Shown here: piece after piece, positions 44,806 to 56,244 of the stretch | Position numbering within the stretch: position 1 is the stretch's first letter | Layout of the letters: every line of letters begins with the position of its first letter | From: Taxillus chinensis | Lineage: Eukaryota; Streptophyta; Magnoliopsida; Santalales; Loranthaceae | Length of the DNA stretch: 64,000 nt | Assembly (NCBI GenBank): GCA_023512835.1 | Contig: CM042091.1 | Span: 20,725,506-20,789,505, forward strand | Direction of reading: 5' to 3' | The notes under the pieces: generated by a model | What the model saw: only the letters and a program-made list of their open reading frames with translations | Database searches by the model: none | What the model was told of the DNA's origin: nothing | Program-made: the position numbers and the translations under genes

Positions 44806-47800
44806 ACGTTGTCTTTCAGGAGCATCTCTGGAATGCATTGCCGGATCACTTGAAGTTAAAGATCAATAAAAGCAAGTGGATCCTTGATAGTGGATGCTCC
44901 GGACATATGACGGGTGATCGGACTCGCTTGTAGAAGTTAATGATAAACAAGGTCCATCCGTTTCATATGGCGACAACAAAGAAGGTAAGACGTCGGGTAT
45001 GGCACTTTAACTAACGGCCGTGTATCAATCACTAAAGTTGCACTAGGCGAAGGTTTAAAGCATAACTTGCTAAGTGTCGATAAGCTATGTGATAAAGGAT
45101 TTCTTGTTTCCTTTTTTGTCCAACACCTGCAAGAAGAGAAAACTTATCCAGGAGATGTTAAATTGTCCGGATCAAGAGATGGGGACATATACTCGGTGGT
45201 CTTAAGAAATAATTCTTCGACCTGTATGCTTCCTCACGAAAGCAACGAATGAAGATAGTTGGTTATGGCACAAGCGATGCGCACATTTAAACTTTAAGAC
45301 TTTGTCTAAATTAGCGTCACTTGATCTTGTCACTGGTCTACCCAAACTCAAGTTCTCCAGAGACACTCTCTGTCGAGAATGCCAACTTGGTAAACAGACC
45401 AAACACAGCTTTAAGAGCAAATCAGTTAACTCAATAACTGCTCCTCTACAACTTCTTCATATGGACCTATGTGGTCCTATATCTGTTTCATCACTAGTCG
45501 GTGCGAGATATACCCTTGTGGTTATCGATGATTTCACCAGATACACATGGGTGATGTTCTTAAAATCAAAGGATCAAACTTTTGAACATCTTGTAGATCT
45601 CTTCAACTGGATAAGCAACTCACAAGGACTGAGCATTAAATGCATCAGGAGTGATCATGGTACAGAATTTGATTTTTCAGAAATGAGATCATATTGTTCT
45701 GAACAGGGCATACAGCATGACTTCTCTGCTCCCAGAACCCCACAACAAAATGGGGTAGCTAAGCGCAAGAATCGAACTTTAGTTGAAGCTGGTAGATCCA
45801 TGTTAGCGAGGGCAACGCTTCCTCTCGCCTATGGGCTGAAGTTGTGTCCATCGCCGCTATGTTCGGAACAGAACTCTAATAAATAAATCTACCATGAAAA
45901 CACCCTATGAGATGTGGAGAGGACGAAAACCTTCAATTTCACATTTCGGAGCCTTTGGGTGTACTTGCTATATCCTGATAAATGGCAAAGAGACCCGGAA
46001 TAAATTTGAACCAAAAATCCGATGATGGGATTTTTGTCGGGTACTCACTTCATAGCAAGGCTTATCGGGTCTTCAATAGAAAACTTTTTAAAGTTGAAGA
46101 ATCCATCCATGTAACCTTTGATGAAGCTAATCTCGTTTGGTCAAAAGTCGGTTCTTCAAATTCCAATATGCAGGTCATGGACAGCAACTTCGATTACTCG
46201 AAGTTTATGAATATTCCTATTACATATCCTGACCAACCACGTGGCATCAGCGAAACACAATGAAATTTTATGGATGATGCTACGGATGACTCTGACTCAG
46301 GACTACCATTTAGCTCCGGACATACTCCTTCGGATACACAAAATACCGGAGCACCTTCAAGTCCGTCCGGACTAGTTAACACTAAAAGAAACAGTGTTGA
46401 AGAACCAACTAGTTCATCTGTACCTCTCAACACGGAAACATCTACTCCGGACGAAGCTCAACCAGTCGATACAACTGAACCACCCAATCTGGAAGAGCTT
46501 CAAATTGTCCAAGATCAACCAACACATGCACAGAATTATAGATGGACCCGAAACCATCCCTCGATCAAGTGATTGGTGATCCTACTGTTGGTGTAAGAAC
46601 AAGAGCAGCCACCTCCAACATGAGTCTTTACTCGTGCTTTCTATCTCAAATAGAACCAAAGGTGGTAGATGAAGCTCTTCAAGATTCGAATTGGATAGAA
46701 GCCATGCAAGAAGAGCTGAATCAATTTAAGAGAAATAATGTGTGGACCTTAGTACCAAGGCCTAAGTCTCGAGCAAGTCATTGGCGTTAAATGGGTGTTC
46801 CGAACAAGCTTGATACGGATGGAATAGTAATCCGGAACAAAGCCAGCTGGTAGCCAAAGGATATCATCAAGAAGAAGGAATAGATTATGATGAAACCTTT
46901 GCTCCGGTCGCAAGACTTGAGGCAATCCGTATGTTTCTGGCGTATGCTTCATATGAAAACTTCATAGTTTATCAAATGGATGTCAAGAGCGCATTCCTGA
47001 ATGGAGACCTTCAAGAGGAGGTGTATGTTGAACAACCTCCCGGCTTCATTGAACCTAAGGCAGGACATCTTGTCTACAAACTTCGGAAAGCTCTATATGG
47101 TTTGAAGCAAGCTCCAAGAGCCTGGTACGACACACTCGTCGAATTCCTACTTGCTCATAACTTCCAAAAAGGGAAGATAGATACCACCCTATTTCTATGA
47201 CAAGAGAAAGGACACACTCGATCGTACAAATATACGTGGATGATATCATTTTCGGATCAACGAATCCGAAGCTTTGTGAAGAGTTTGCTAATTTGATGAC
47301 AGGCAAGTTTGAAATGAGCATGATGGGAGAACTGTCCTACTTCCTTGGAATTGAAGTCAAACAATTAAAGGAAGGAATCTTCATTAATCGAGCTAAGTAC
47401 ACTCGCGATCTTATTAAGAAGTTTGGTATGGAAGGTTCATCTCCCGTCAAAACTCCCATGCCTGTCGGTGCCAAGTTAGATCCGGATGTGGACGGCATAT
47501 CAATAAATGTGACCGACTACGAGAGGGATGATCGGATCCTTGCTCTATCTTACAACAAGTCGCCCGGACATTATGTTTGCAACTTGCATTTGTGCACGAT
47601 ACCAGGCGAATCCCAAGGAGTCACATATGCTTCATGTAAAACGGATATTAAGGTATCTCAAAGGGACGATGAATTTGGGACTCTGGTACCCAAAGGAGTC
47701 CAGCTTCACCTTATTCGGGTACTCTGATGCCGACTTTCTGGATGTCGCATCGACAGGAAAAGCACAAGCGGTACGTGTCGGTTTCTTGGAAATAGATTGA

Positions 47801-48183
47801 TCTCATGGTTCGATAAGAAGCGAGAATTCCGTATCAACCTCTACTGCTGAGGCGAAATATATAGTCTGCCAGGAAGTTGATGCGCACAACTACTTTGGAT
47901 GCAAAGTCAACTTACTGACTACGGATTCGAAATGTCCTCTATTCCACTTTATTGTGACAACACTAGTGCAATTGCCATCAGCAACAATCCTGTCATGCAT
48001 CCTAAGACGAAGCACATTGAGGTCAAGTATCACTTCATACGCGATCATGTTCTCAAAAAGCATATTTCACTGGAACATGTTGCCACTGAAGATCAATTAG
48101 CAGACATACTTACAAAGCCCCTACCTGATGCGAGGTTTTCTGAACTACTCTTCCGATTAGGTATGCTCGACTTCACTGCATAG
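44806..48183 (+). pseudogene. Cop-3 pol (protease, integrase, RT, RNase H), frameshifted
   Basis: Protease WILDSGCSGHMTGD at about 44877-44920. Gag-pre-integrase zinc module (CRECQLGKQTKHSF). Integrase core with Asp in LHMDLCGPIS, Asp in CIRSDHGTEF and the PQQNGVAKRKNRT region (45302-45886). RT from about 46590 has [20 protein letters not shown] and a YVDDIIFG catalytic motif near 47233. RNase H remnant has ADF, STAEAKY and [13 protein letters not shown], ending LGMLDFTA, stop 48181-48183. About six frameshifts or stops interrupt it. Confidence 0.88.
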
Positions 48184-49857
48184 TTTCTTATTTGAATTAC
48201 CCAACAAGATATATTTACTCACAGTCCATGCATTGTATGTTTACCGAAAGTAGTAGAAACTCACTGATCAGATCGTCTGATCATACTTAATTGTTCAACG
48301 GTTTCATGTTTCGATATTAATCTCAACCTCATATTGGGAGGATGCTTGCGTTTCCCGATGAAGTCGTTTAAAGCTAACATAATTACAGTTTATATGATTT
48401 ACCTCTTTCGGGTTCATGATCTTAACTTCCGTTAATCACCACATGACAAAAGCATGTTCATTTAGATTACTCTATTAACATGCATAGTTGAAGAAGTGAA
48501 ATGGGTTAGTTTGGAATGCCTGATGGATGAATACTCAAACGCAGTCGATCACTTCAAGTATAGTTTTCTAATTAGATAGACAGTCTTTGAACTACAAATC
48601 GGAACGGTCAACCGAGAGGATTGCACAATCTACGGGGAGAAAATGCTTTATATATTATTGATAATACCCCCCGTATATGTCTCATGACCTTTTCCTGATC
48701 GTCTATCCGAGGGGGAGGCCTTTCATTGAGAGGATTAAATGATCTACGGGGGAGCAGCAATGAACCCCTAATATGTCTCGGATTCTCCCTCCTCTAAACT
48801 TTTACTTCCGGATCTGACTGGACATGCTGTTTTAAATCGGAAAAGTGGCATGTTTGGATGTATTTTCTTCTTCAACCATGCATTTTAATCGACTAATCAT
48901 CTGCTTTCTTTTGATATGTGTTTGCTTTATCATTGCTCACTTATGAATCCTAATGAAGCCAAATCATATGCTCTGTAATTAATCTTAGCTATCGTTGTTC
49001 GGCAAAGACGGTTTCGCTTATGTTGACCTATATGAACCTGTGTATTCTTTATCGACATATGCCCCGATTCAAGAATATTGATCACTTTCACGTTGCATAC
49101 GTCTACTACGTTCTTAGCCATGCATGAATTCCTGTTTCTTATTAGTTCGGATTATGTTGTTTTTCACTGATTATCTTCTCTACTCCGTACTAATCCTTGC
49201 CTGTTAAGCTTTTGTATTTTCAGTATATCTTTATTTAGCTACAAGGTTCAGATTTTCTTTGCAACCGTATTGATAAATCCAGTCCATAGTCTCGGATTTG
49301 AAGTGTTGTGGTACTTCTCTTCTCTTCGACTTATTGACTGCAAAGGAATCTACTCTACTTTCTCACTAAACTCTGTTTACGACGGACAAGGTCCATTATT
49401 CATCCGGATACTCTTTCACGAATATTATTAACTCCGGATGAGTGTCGGCTCTTTCCTCCGGACTCCTGACTTTGTTCAATTGTGACAATCCACGTATACT
49501 CATATGTCGCATGCTTTTGAGAAGGAATAATGATGATTCATTAAATGCATATCTCGGGTTGCACACACACCTCTCTGGATGGCAACCAGTTGTAATCTCT
49601 ACTTGGTCATGCAGTCTCCACGACATCGTTTTATTCGGAGACGCCTCGATATCCAGACAAATGACATCAGCATGTCACGCGGGTCCCTACCTCACTCACA
49701 CATTCCTAGACCCGCTAACATTTGCGGACTCAGTCTTATATGTTCTGATCATTCCTGCGAAGCACGAGTATTGCTCATTTCAAATCCCTAACCCTCTCGT
49801 TGCTCCTTCTACTGTCAAGACCTCACCTTTCCTCTTTTCCTTCCCATCAAATCTGCA
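48184..49857 (+). other. Cop-3 spacer between pol and third ORF
   Basis: 1.67 kb, non-coding but conserved in place and sequence in all three copia elements. PPT-like words tctacggggagaaaa (about 48629-48643), ccgagggggagg (48708-48719) and atctacgggggagca (48742-48756) lie close together. A TATA-like tcttatatg (49734-49742) and a pyrimidine-rich leader occupy the last 125 bases before the third-ORF ATG. It may hold a separate promoter for the third ORF. Confidence 0.65.
49734..49742 (+). promoter_or_regulatory. TATA-like box upstream of the Cop-3 third ORF
   Basis: tcttatatg, about 120 bases before the ATG. Cop-1 has cttatatat at about 54717-54725 and Cop-2 has ttatatgt at 31479-31490 (both minus strand) at the same distance, all followed by a C/T-rich leader. 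Confidence 0.45.
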
Positions 49858-52617
49858 ATGGCACCCAGAATCTTTCTTTCCGGCGTTAATCCTGGCCATC
49901 TAGTTGATTGGAATGCTGTTTCTGATCCTCCGGATTGGTTTTACCAGCTTCGCCCTCTTCTTGAAGCCTCGCACATACTCAACCTGGTCTCCGATCCCGT
50001 CGCTCTTCTTATCGATGACATTCTTGAGTATTACCAACGGATTCACTGCACCACCGATTCCATAACCTCTTATGTCCGCGGTGAATCCATCATCATCACT
50101 CCGGCTGTTCTCCGCGCTGCTCTCCACCTACCTCTTGGTGAACCACAGCGTCCGGATGCCGATCCAATGGCGGCTTCTATGGGTTGCACGAACAAGGGGA
50201 AGGAATACAAGGTGAAATCCTTCCAGGGTCGCTATCGATGTATGGCGACGATTCTAAGTCGATGCCTACTGGCTCGCACATCAGCCCTGGACTCAGTTCC
50301 GTACGATCTTCTACTGGCCATGTACGGCGTTTTTGAAGGTCTTCCGATGGATTGGGGGATGTTCTTATTTCGTTTGCTACAGAATGGTCCCAAAAACCAT
50401 TCCTTCGGGCGCATCCTCAGCATTGTCTTCCGGCATCTACGTCCGGACCATTTCGCCCAAATTGATGCTATCTCGTTTCCCTCGGCTTATTACCTTCGTC
50501 ACCTTACGCCGGACGGGAACATGACCGCTCGTCGACCCACCGTAGCTCTCCGTTCTCCCTGCCCCCGGAACAACAAGGCGGCTCGTTGGTGACCCCTCCG
50601 ACGGCCAAGCCCACGAGGTCGGTTCCGCACACCGATCCTCCCGGATTCGGTCCGTTCTTTGCGCCCTCCCACTCACGGGCCTCCCGACCAAGCGTCCGTG
50701 CTGAACCGTCCGAGGTTATGGGGCCCTCTCGGCGCGGTGCGTCTAAAGCTGTTTCCTCAGCCCCCTCTGCTGCTGATGTCCCCACTCCCTCCACATCCGC
50801 TATCGCTGCCGCGGTTAATACCGCTGTTGCCGTCGCCACCGCTGATGTCCCGGCTGCTTCTCCGGAAGCCCCCTTGCCTCCTCTACCTCAACCCCGAGAT
50901 TATCTTGCCCATCTCACCACCGACACCTTAACGGACCTTTGGCTCCGTTTCAGCCTAGCCCACACCTCCTCCATTCCTGACACCGATCTCCGGGTGTTTT
51001 ACACACGCAATACCCAATCCCCGGAGACCATGATCATCTGGAATCTGGACCACGGCTTTCTTACGCCGGCTGCCATTCCCGATGTGTCGTTCCCTACACC
51101 CTCCGGCCCAGCCCTGCTACCCGAAGTCCTTCTACTGCTAAGGCTGGACCCTCTTCTCCTGCCGCTGCGATTCCCGTGGTTGACTTGTCTGGTCAAAGCG
51201 GGTCTCTTGCTCCGGATGCCTCCAATGCTCCGGATGCCTCCGAAGCTCCGGATGCCTCTGATGCTCCGGATGCTCCTGCTGCTGCTGATGCTCCTGCGGA
51301 CTCCTCTGTCCACCGCACTCCCGCTCCCCGTTCATGCGGGGGAGTCCTCCAAAGCTCCGGAGTTAGTACTTGGGCGTGCCTCTTTTGGCACGGTCCACTC
51401 CGATGCTTGTGGTTTCCGCTCACTGGACCGCCATGCCCAAGCTCAAAGCGCCCAAATTTCCGCCATCGCCGCCAAAGTTGATGCCCTCGGCGCCCAACTC
51501 CTCTCCGCTCCCACCGACTCCTCCACTTCCATGGAGCAGAAAATGGATCTTGTTGCCACCTCCGTCCATTCACCGTCTACTTCCTTCGCGGATCTGGCGC
51601 ATACGATGGCTCGTCCTCTTGTTGCTTCCCGGCGATCTGCCAAACCGGGGGAGAGAGTGTCATCTGATCCGTCTACTCCTTCTGCCCCACAACCATCTAC
51701 TCGGATTGAGAAGCGGCCTGCCACTTCAGTGCTTCAGGGAGTTCAAATTCCCAAACGAAGCCGCTTCTCTCAACCAAGCTCCTCTACTGCACCTCCAGCT
51801 CCTCCTCCATCCTCCTCATCCGCAGCTGATACCTTCCTCCCATCCTATGCGGAGTTTGACCCGTCCGATGCGGATGGAAGCTTGCGCAAGGCAATGAAAT
51901 CTTATCTTGCGTCTTCTGTGAGAGAAGATGTCTTTCCGAAATGTACCCTTTCTCTCCGGCCGACATTCGGACTCTTTGTTCGGAGAAAGGACTCTTTACT
52001 ACGAAAGACATTGACAACTTCTCGAGAGCCGCTAAAATGGAGATGAGGCCGTTTCTATCTCTTTACGAAGATGGGCATTTGTTTGAAGTTCTGCCATGTT
52101 GGAATGAGGGCTATCTTCCCAGGTGTGGAGTTAATTCAGACTTTCATCGACCGGAATCTGAGGATAGCAAGCCATGGAAAACTCTCTCAACCATCCTCAT
52201 TCCGTACCGGATCATGTCGCCACACTTCATGATGGTTGTCTTCATGATTCGGTCCAAGCGATGATTCTCATTGATTCTCATCGATTGTGGAGCACTTCGT
52301 TAGGAAGAATCAATGGGAACCTCCGTGTCTCGGACTAACGGAAGCCATTGAAGAAAGCCGGATTATATGAAGAGTTGGGTATCACACCCCTGCGTCCGAT
52401 CGAGAAACTCAAGGCGACATTCCGGGGCAAGAAGCAAGTGCCACAACACCCGGATGGAGATAGGCTGCGGAGCCTTTGTCCGTCACTTCATCAAGTCGTT
52501 CTTAACGTGGACAAACATTGGAGCCAACACTCCACCTTTACGATGAAGCAGACAATGGAGCCGAGAGAGAAGGCAGCAACTATGATCTTCAAGTATAGTA
52601 AGCCTTATGTACCTTAG
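49858..52617 (+). pseudogene. Cop-3 third ORF: N-terminal domain, linker, C48 protease-like domain
   Basis: The ATG at 49858 opens a 244-codon frame (PGHLVDWNAVSDPPDWF, SYVRGESIIITPAVLRAALHL, VPYDLLLAMYGVFEGLPMDW). The 'RG..I.IT...LRAAL' and later 'LL.A...G...DWG' pattern resembles domains annotated in plants as putative transposon/plant-mobile domains (tentative). A frameshift near 50575 leads into a Pro/Ser/Ala linker with DASNAPDASEAPDASDAPD repeats (about 51205-51270). A VDALGAQLLSA helix, a bipartite KRP...PKRSR basic signal and SLYEDGHLFEVLPCWNEGYLP follow. The end carries PHFMMVVFMI (His), ILIDSH (Asp) and CGAFVRHFIK (Cys) in shifted frames, then KPYVP. About 920 codons if read through. 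Confidence 0.82.
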
Positions 52618-52748
52618 TGAAAAACCTGTATTGAGGCTGAATTGTATTTAGTTGCTGATTAATGAAATTGGTTGTGTTGCGTATTCGTATGTTATTCTTT
52701 TGCATTGCTTACCGGATCAGATTACAAAGGGTTTGGGCATATCCATAA

Positions 52749-52759
52749 TTGGGGGAGAT
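52749..52759 (+). other. Polypurine tract of Cop-3
   Basis: ttgggggagat directly before the LTR start tgttggatca. Confidence 0.92.
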
Positions 52760-53997
52760 TGTTGGATCAAACCCAGATTTGGATAATGCTGATAAAGCCT
52801 TATGTAATTTGATCTCGAGATCTTTTGTGTTTATTTGATCATTGCAGGAAGATAGTTACTAATCCAGGAGATGCACTCGTGAGAGCAAAGCTAAGGACAG
52901 GATACATAATCCTGATCCAGGACAAGAGTGAGTGTCGTCAAACACTTGGTAAATAACCAAGTAACAAATACATACGGAATAAGGAACATTCCTACGGACT
53001 AAGAACTTAAAGGATAAGTGCGGAGTAAGGAAACCAGGATGCGGAGTAAGGAATCCGGATGTATTACTCGCCCGGAGTAAGGAACTTACATACAGAGTAA
53101 GGAACCTACATACGGAGTAAGGAAATTACATACGGAGTAAGGAACTTACATGCGGAGTAAGAAAGCACTGACACGGAATAAGTTATCAGACTTTTCAAGA
53201 CTCGCCCGGAGTAAAGAACTTACATACGGAGTAAGGAACTTACATACGGAATAAGGAACTTACATGCGGAGTAAGGAAGCACTGACACGGACTAAGGATT
53301 CCAGTACTAAATAGATACGGAGTAAGCAACCACTGACACGGAGTAAGGTTCCGAGCTTCATGAGCTACGGAGTAAGGATAATTACACCGGACCAAGAAGA
53401 CACTGCTCCAACTAAACCGCATTTAAAGTAATCAGCTCTTGGTGTCCCGATGTAAGACGAATGTATTGAGAACCTGAAGAATCTTACACGTGGATCATCC
53501 GGATATGTGGACACAACCTTAATTGTATCTCGGAACTCACAAAGACACTTATACTCTTCATATCCAAGATCTTGAGCTCCACAATCCGCAGCAGTCAAGG
53601 CAGAGAGATTACCGAGGGATAGTTAGTGCGGAACGCATTCCGGAACTACAAGTTCCAAGGTTGTCTCTTAGGAATGTTTTGTATAAATATTCATACTTAT
53701 ACATTAGAATAAATAAGTCGAGTTAAAAAAAGAGAGAAGAGAGAGGAGCTTTATCATCTCTAGAAATAGAACTTGGCTAGTGTGTGAGTTCGTTTGTAAA
53801 CAGAGTGTAAGAGAGTTTTGCTTCTATTTTGTTGTATTCATCTTGTGATAATAAAACAAAATACTTCCACTATCCTGGTTATCTTCCCAGATGATTCTAT
53901 CACTTAAACTAGATAAGTGTTTGTGTCTTGAGAGAAAGGAAAGAGTTCGAATAAGAGCCTATTCACCCCCCCCCCTTTAGGCTCCAAGGGACCATCA
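52760..53997 (+). repeat. 3' LTR of Cop-3
   Basis: Nearly identical to 41197-42447; one internal 'cttacatacggagtaagga' unit fewer, and a longer C run near the end (53965-53975). Confidence 0.95.
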
Positions 53998-54002
53998 GTA
54001 TG
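53998..54002. repeat. Target-site duplication GTATG, right of Cop-3
   Basis: Matches 41192-41196. Confidence 0.93.
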
Positions 54003-54187
54003 TATGATGATATATGGGAAAGTACAGGATTACCCTTAATGTATGACTGTACAGGGTTGCATATTTGAGACAGCACCCGCGGTGTAGTCTCCATTGGTGC
54101 TAGTCACCAACCCCTTGACCTATCGGGTGCGGGCAAGGGGAAGTCATGTACCCGGTTCCGGGTTCCCTGGAATTCGGGGGCGTGACA
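54003..54187 (+). mobile_element. Right end of solo LTR F
   Basis: Contains ggtgctagtcaccaacccct and ends ggaattcgggggcgtgaca, closely matching the end of the C LTR (2308-2395). Confidence 0.9.
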
Positions 54188-54192
54188 GTACG
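54188..54192. repeat. Target-site duplication GTACG, right of solo LTR F
   Basis: Matches 26684-26688. The sequence beyond it continues the third ORF of Cop-1 (CMATILSRCLLART | TALDSVPYD). Confidence 0.93.
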
Positions 54193-54609
54193 AGCCAAGA
54201 GGCAGCGGCTCAATATGGTCGCCATACATCGGTAGCGACCTTGGAAAGACTTCATTTTGTACTCCTTCCCTTTATAAGAGCAGCCCATGGAAGTAGCCAT
54301 TGTCTAAGCATCCGAGCGCTAAGGATCACCAGGGGGTAGATTGAGAGCGGCGCGGAGGACCTCAGGGGTGATCAAGATGGATTCTCCGCGGACGTAGGAG
54401 ATAATGGAGTCGGTGGTGCAGCGGATCCATTGGTAGAACTCAAGAATGTCTTCAATAAGAAGATCAACAGGATTCGAAATCAAGTTCAGGATGTGAGAGG
54501 CTTCCAGGAGTGGGCGGAGTTCCAGAAACCAAGTTGGAGGATCGGAGACAGCGCGCCAATCAACCAGATGGCCGGGGTTAACGCCGGAAAGAGAAGTTTT
54601 GGGTGCGAT
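54193..54609 (-). pseudogene. Cop-1 third ORF, N-terminal domain
   Basis: Minus strand from 54609. The expected start codon reads ATC instead of ATG (aATCgcaccc versus aATGgcaccc in Cop-3). The domain then follows Cop-3 (SGVNPGHLVDWRAVSDPP, LEASHILNLISNPVDLL, SYVRGESILITPEVLRAALN). Two TAG codons near 54325-54315 stand where Cop-3 has CAG and CCA, before MATSMGCSYKGKEYKMKSFQ. F interrupts the frame at 54192. Non-functional as written. Confidence 0.8.
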
Positions 54610-56244
54610 TTGAGGGAAAGATTGAGAGGAGAAGGAGGCGAGGTCTTGGAGGTTGAAGGAGCGATGAGGGTTTTAGGGATTTGGAAAATGTAAAACTCGT
54701 GCTGTGCAGGAATGTCCAAGATATATAAGACCGAGTCTGTGAATGTCAGCGGGTCTAGGGATTAAGCGAGTGGAACAGTGAACTGCTTGACAGGCTAATG
54801 TCATTAGTCATGATAGCGGCGCACCTCCGGATATAGAGATGACGTAGAGACGGCATGACCAGGGAAGGATGATAGCTGTTTGCCTTCTTTGGGAAGTGTG
54901 TGCATCCTGAGATATGCATTTAATGGACCATCATTATTCCTCCTCAAAAGCACGCGATATATAATAAGACATGGATTATCGCGATTTGAGAGTTCCAAGA
55001 GTCCGGAGGAATGAACCGACGACCATCCGGAGTATACGATATCCGAGATAAGATCATCCGGATAAAGAGTAGACCGTGTTCGGAGAAACAGAGTGCGGTA
55101 AGAGAGAAGTAGATTCCTTTGCTGTTGTGAAGTCGAAGAGAGGAGAAGTATCATAACACTTCAAATCTGAGACTATAGACAAGATATATCGATAAAGGTG
55201 CAAAGAGAATCTGAACCTACAGCTTCACGAAAATAAACTAAAAGAACAGGAAGCCGTACAGGAAGGAATTAGTACGGATATGAACAAATAGTCAATTGAA
55301 GAGCAATATAATTCAAACTAATGAGGAACAGAACTTAATGCATTGAAAATGAATGTAAAAGACACATACAGACAAAAGAATGATCATTGTTATTGAATCA
55401 AGGCATATGTCAGATAATAAACACACAAATTCATATTGGTCAACATAGCGAAACCTTCCTGTTGAACGACGTAGCTAAGATTAATTAAAAATCATATGAT
55501 TTGTCCAAATTAGGATTCATGAGTGAAATTGGAGAAATGAACACATGTCAAAAGCAGGCAGATAATTATCCGATTAAAATGCACGGTTGAAGAAAGAAAA
55601 ACATCCTTGCATGCCACAATTCTGATTCAACAGTGCATGTCCAGTTAGATCCGGAAGTGAAAGTTTAGAGGAAAGAGCATCCGAGACATATTAGGGGATT
55701 ATTACTGCTCCCCCTTAGATCATGCGGTCCTCTAAGTGATAGACTCCCCCTCAGATAGACAGCAGGAAAGAGGTCACGAGACATATAAAAGGGTATTACT
55801 TAGATAATAAAAAAAGCATTTTCTCCCCCGTAGATCATGCGATCCTCTCGATGGTCATTACCTATTAAAGAATTTAGAACATGAAACAACACTGTCTACC
55901 CTTTAGGAGCTAATCGAGTTTACCCATTTCATTTCTTCAACCATACAAGTTAATAGAGCAATCAATATGAACCAGCATTTGTCATGTGGTGATAAGTGAA
56001 GATTAAAATCATGAAATCCTAAAGAGGTTATTCATATAAGTTTTAATTATGTTGGCTTTAACGGCTTCAGTCGGGAAACGCAAGCATCCTCCCATAATGA
56101 AATATGAGATTAAAATCAGAAGCATGATGCATGTTAATCAGTAAGAATGATTAACATGAAGTTCAGTATATGTCATTTACTGTCAAGAAGGAAATACAAT
56201 GCATGTTCTGAGAAACAATACTGTTGGATAAACTAAATTAGAAG
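54610..56244 (-). other. Cop-1 spacer between pol and third ORF
   Basis: 1.6 kb without coding frames, aligned with the Cop-2 and Cop-3 spacers. TATA-like word at about 54717-54727. ctccccc-type PPT-like words near 55709, 55745 and 55832 (purine-rich on the minus strand). Confidence 0.75.

Larger units (their letters stand above)
41197..53997 (+). mobile_element. Complete forward copia element Cop-3 with third ORF
   Basis: This 12.8-kb element has LTRs of about 1.24-1.25 kb (41197-42447 and 52760-53997), PBS, PPT and GTATG duplication. It shows gag, pol and third ORF in the order also found in Cop-1 and Cop-2. It is the best-preserved reading of the N-terminal half of the third ORF. Confidence 0.95.
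26689..54187 (+). mobile_element. Gypsy solo LTR F, split by Cop-2 and Cop-3
   Basis: After removal of Cop-2 and Cop-3 with one copy of each duplication, three pieces (26689-27280, 39870-41196, 54003-54187) join into one LTR of about 2.1 kb. It starts tgtaaagactcg, ends gaattcgggggcgtgaca and is flanked by GTACG. There is no PBS, internal region or second LTR, so this is a solo LTR from recombination between two LTRs. Its length and last ~100 bases resemble the LTR of element C. Confidence 0.9.
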
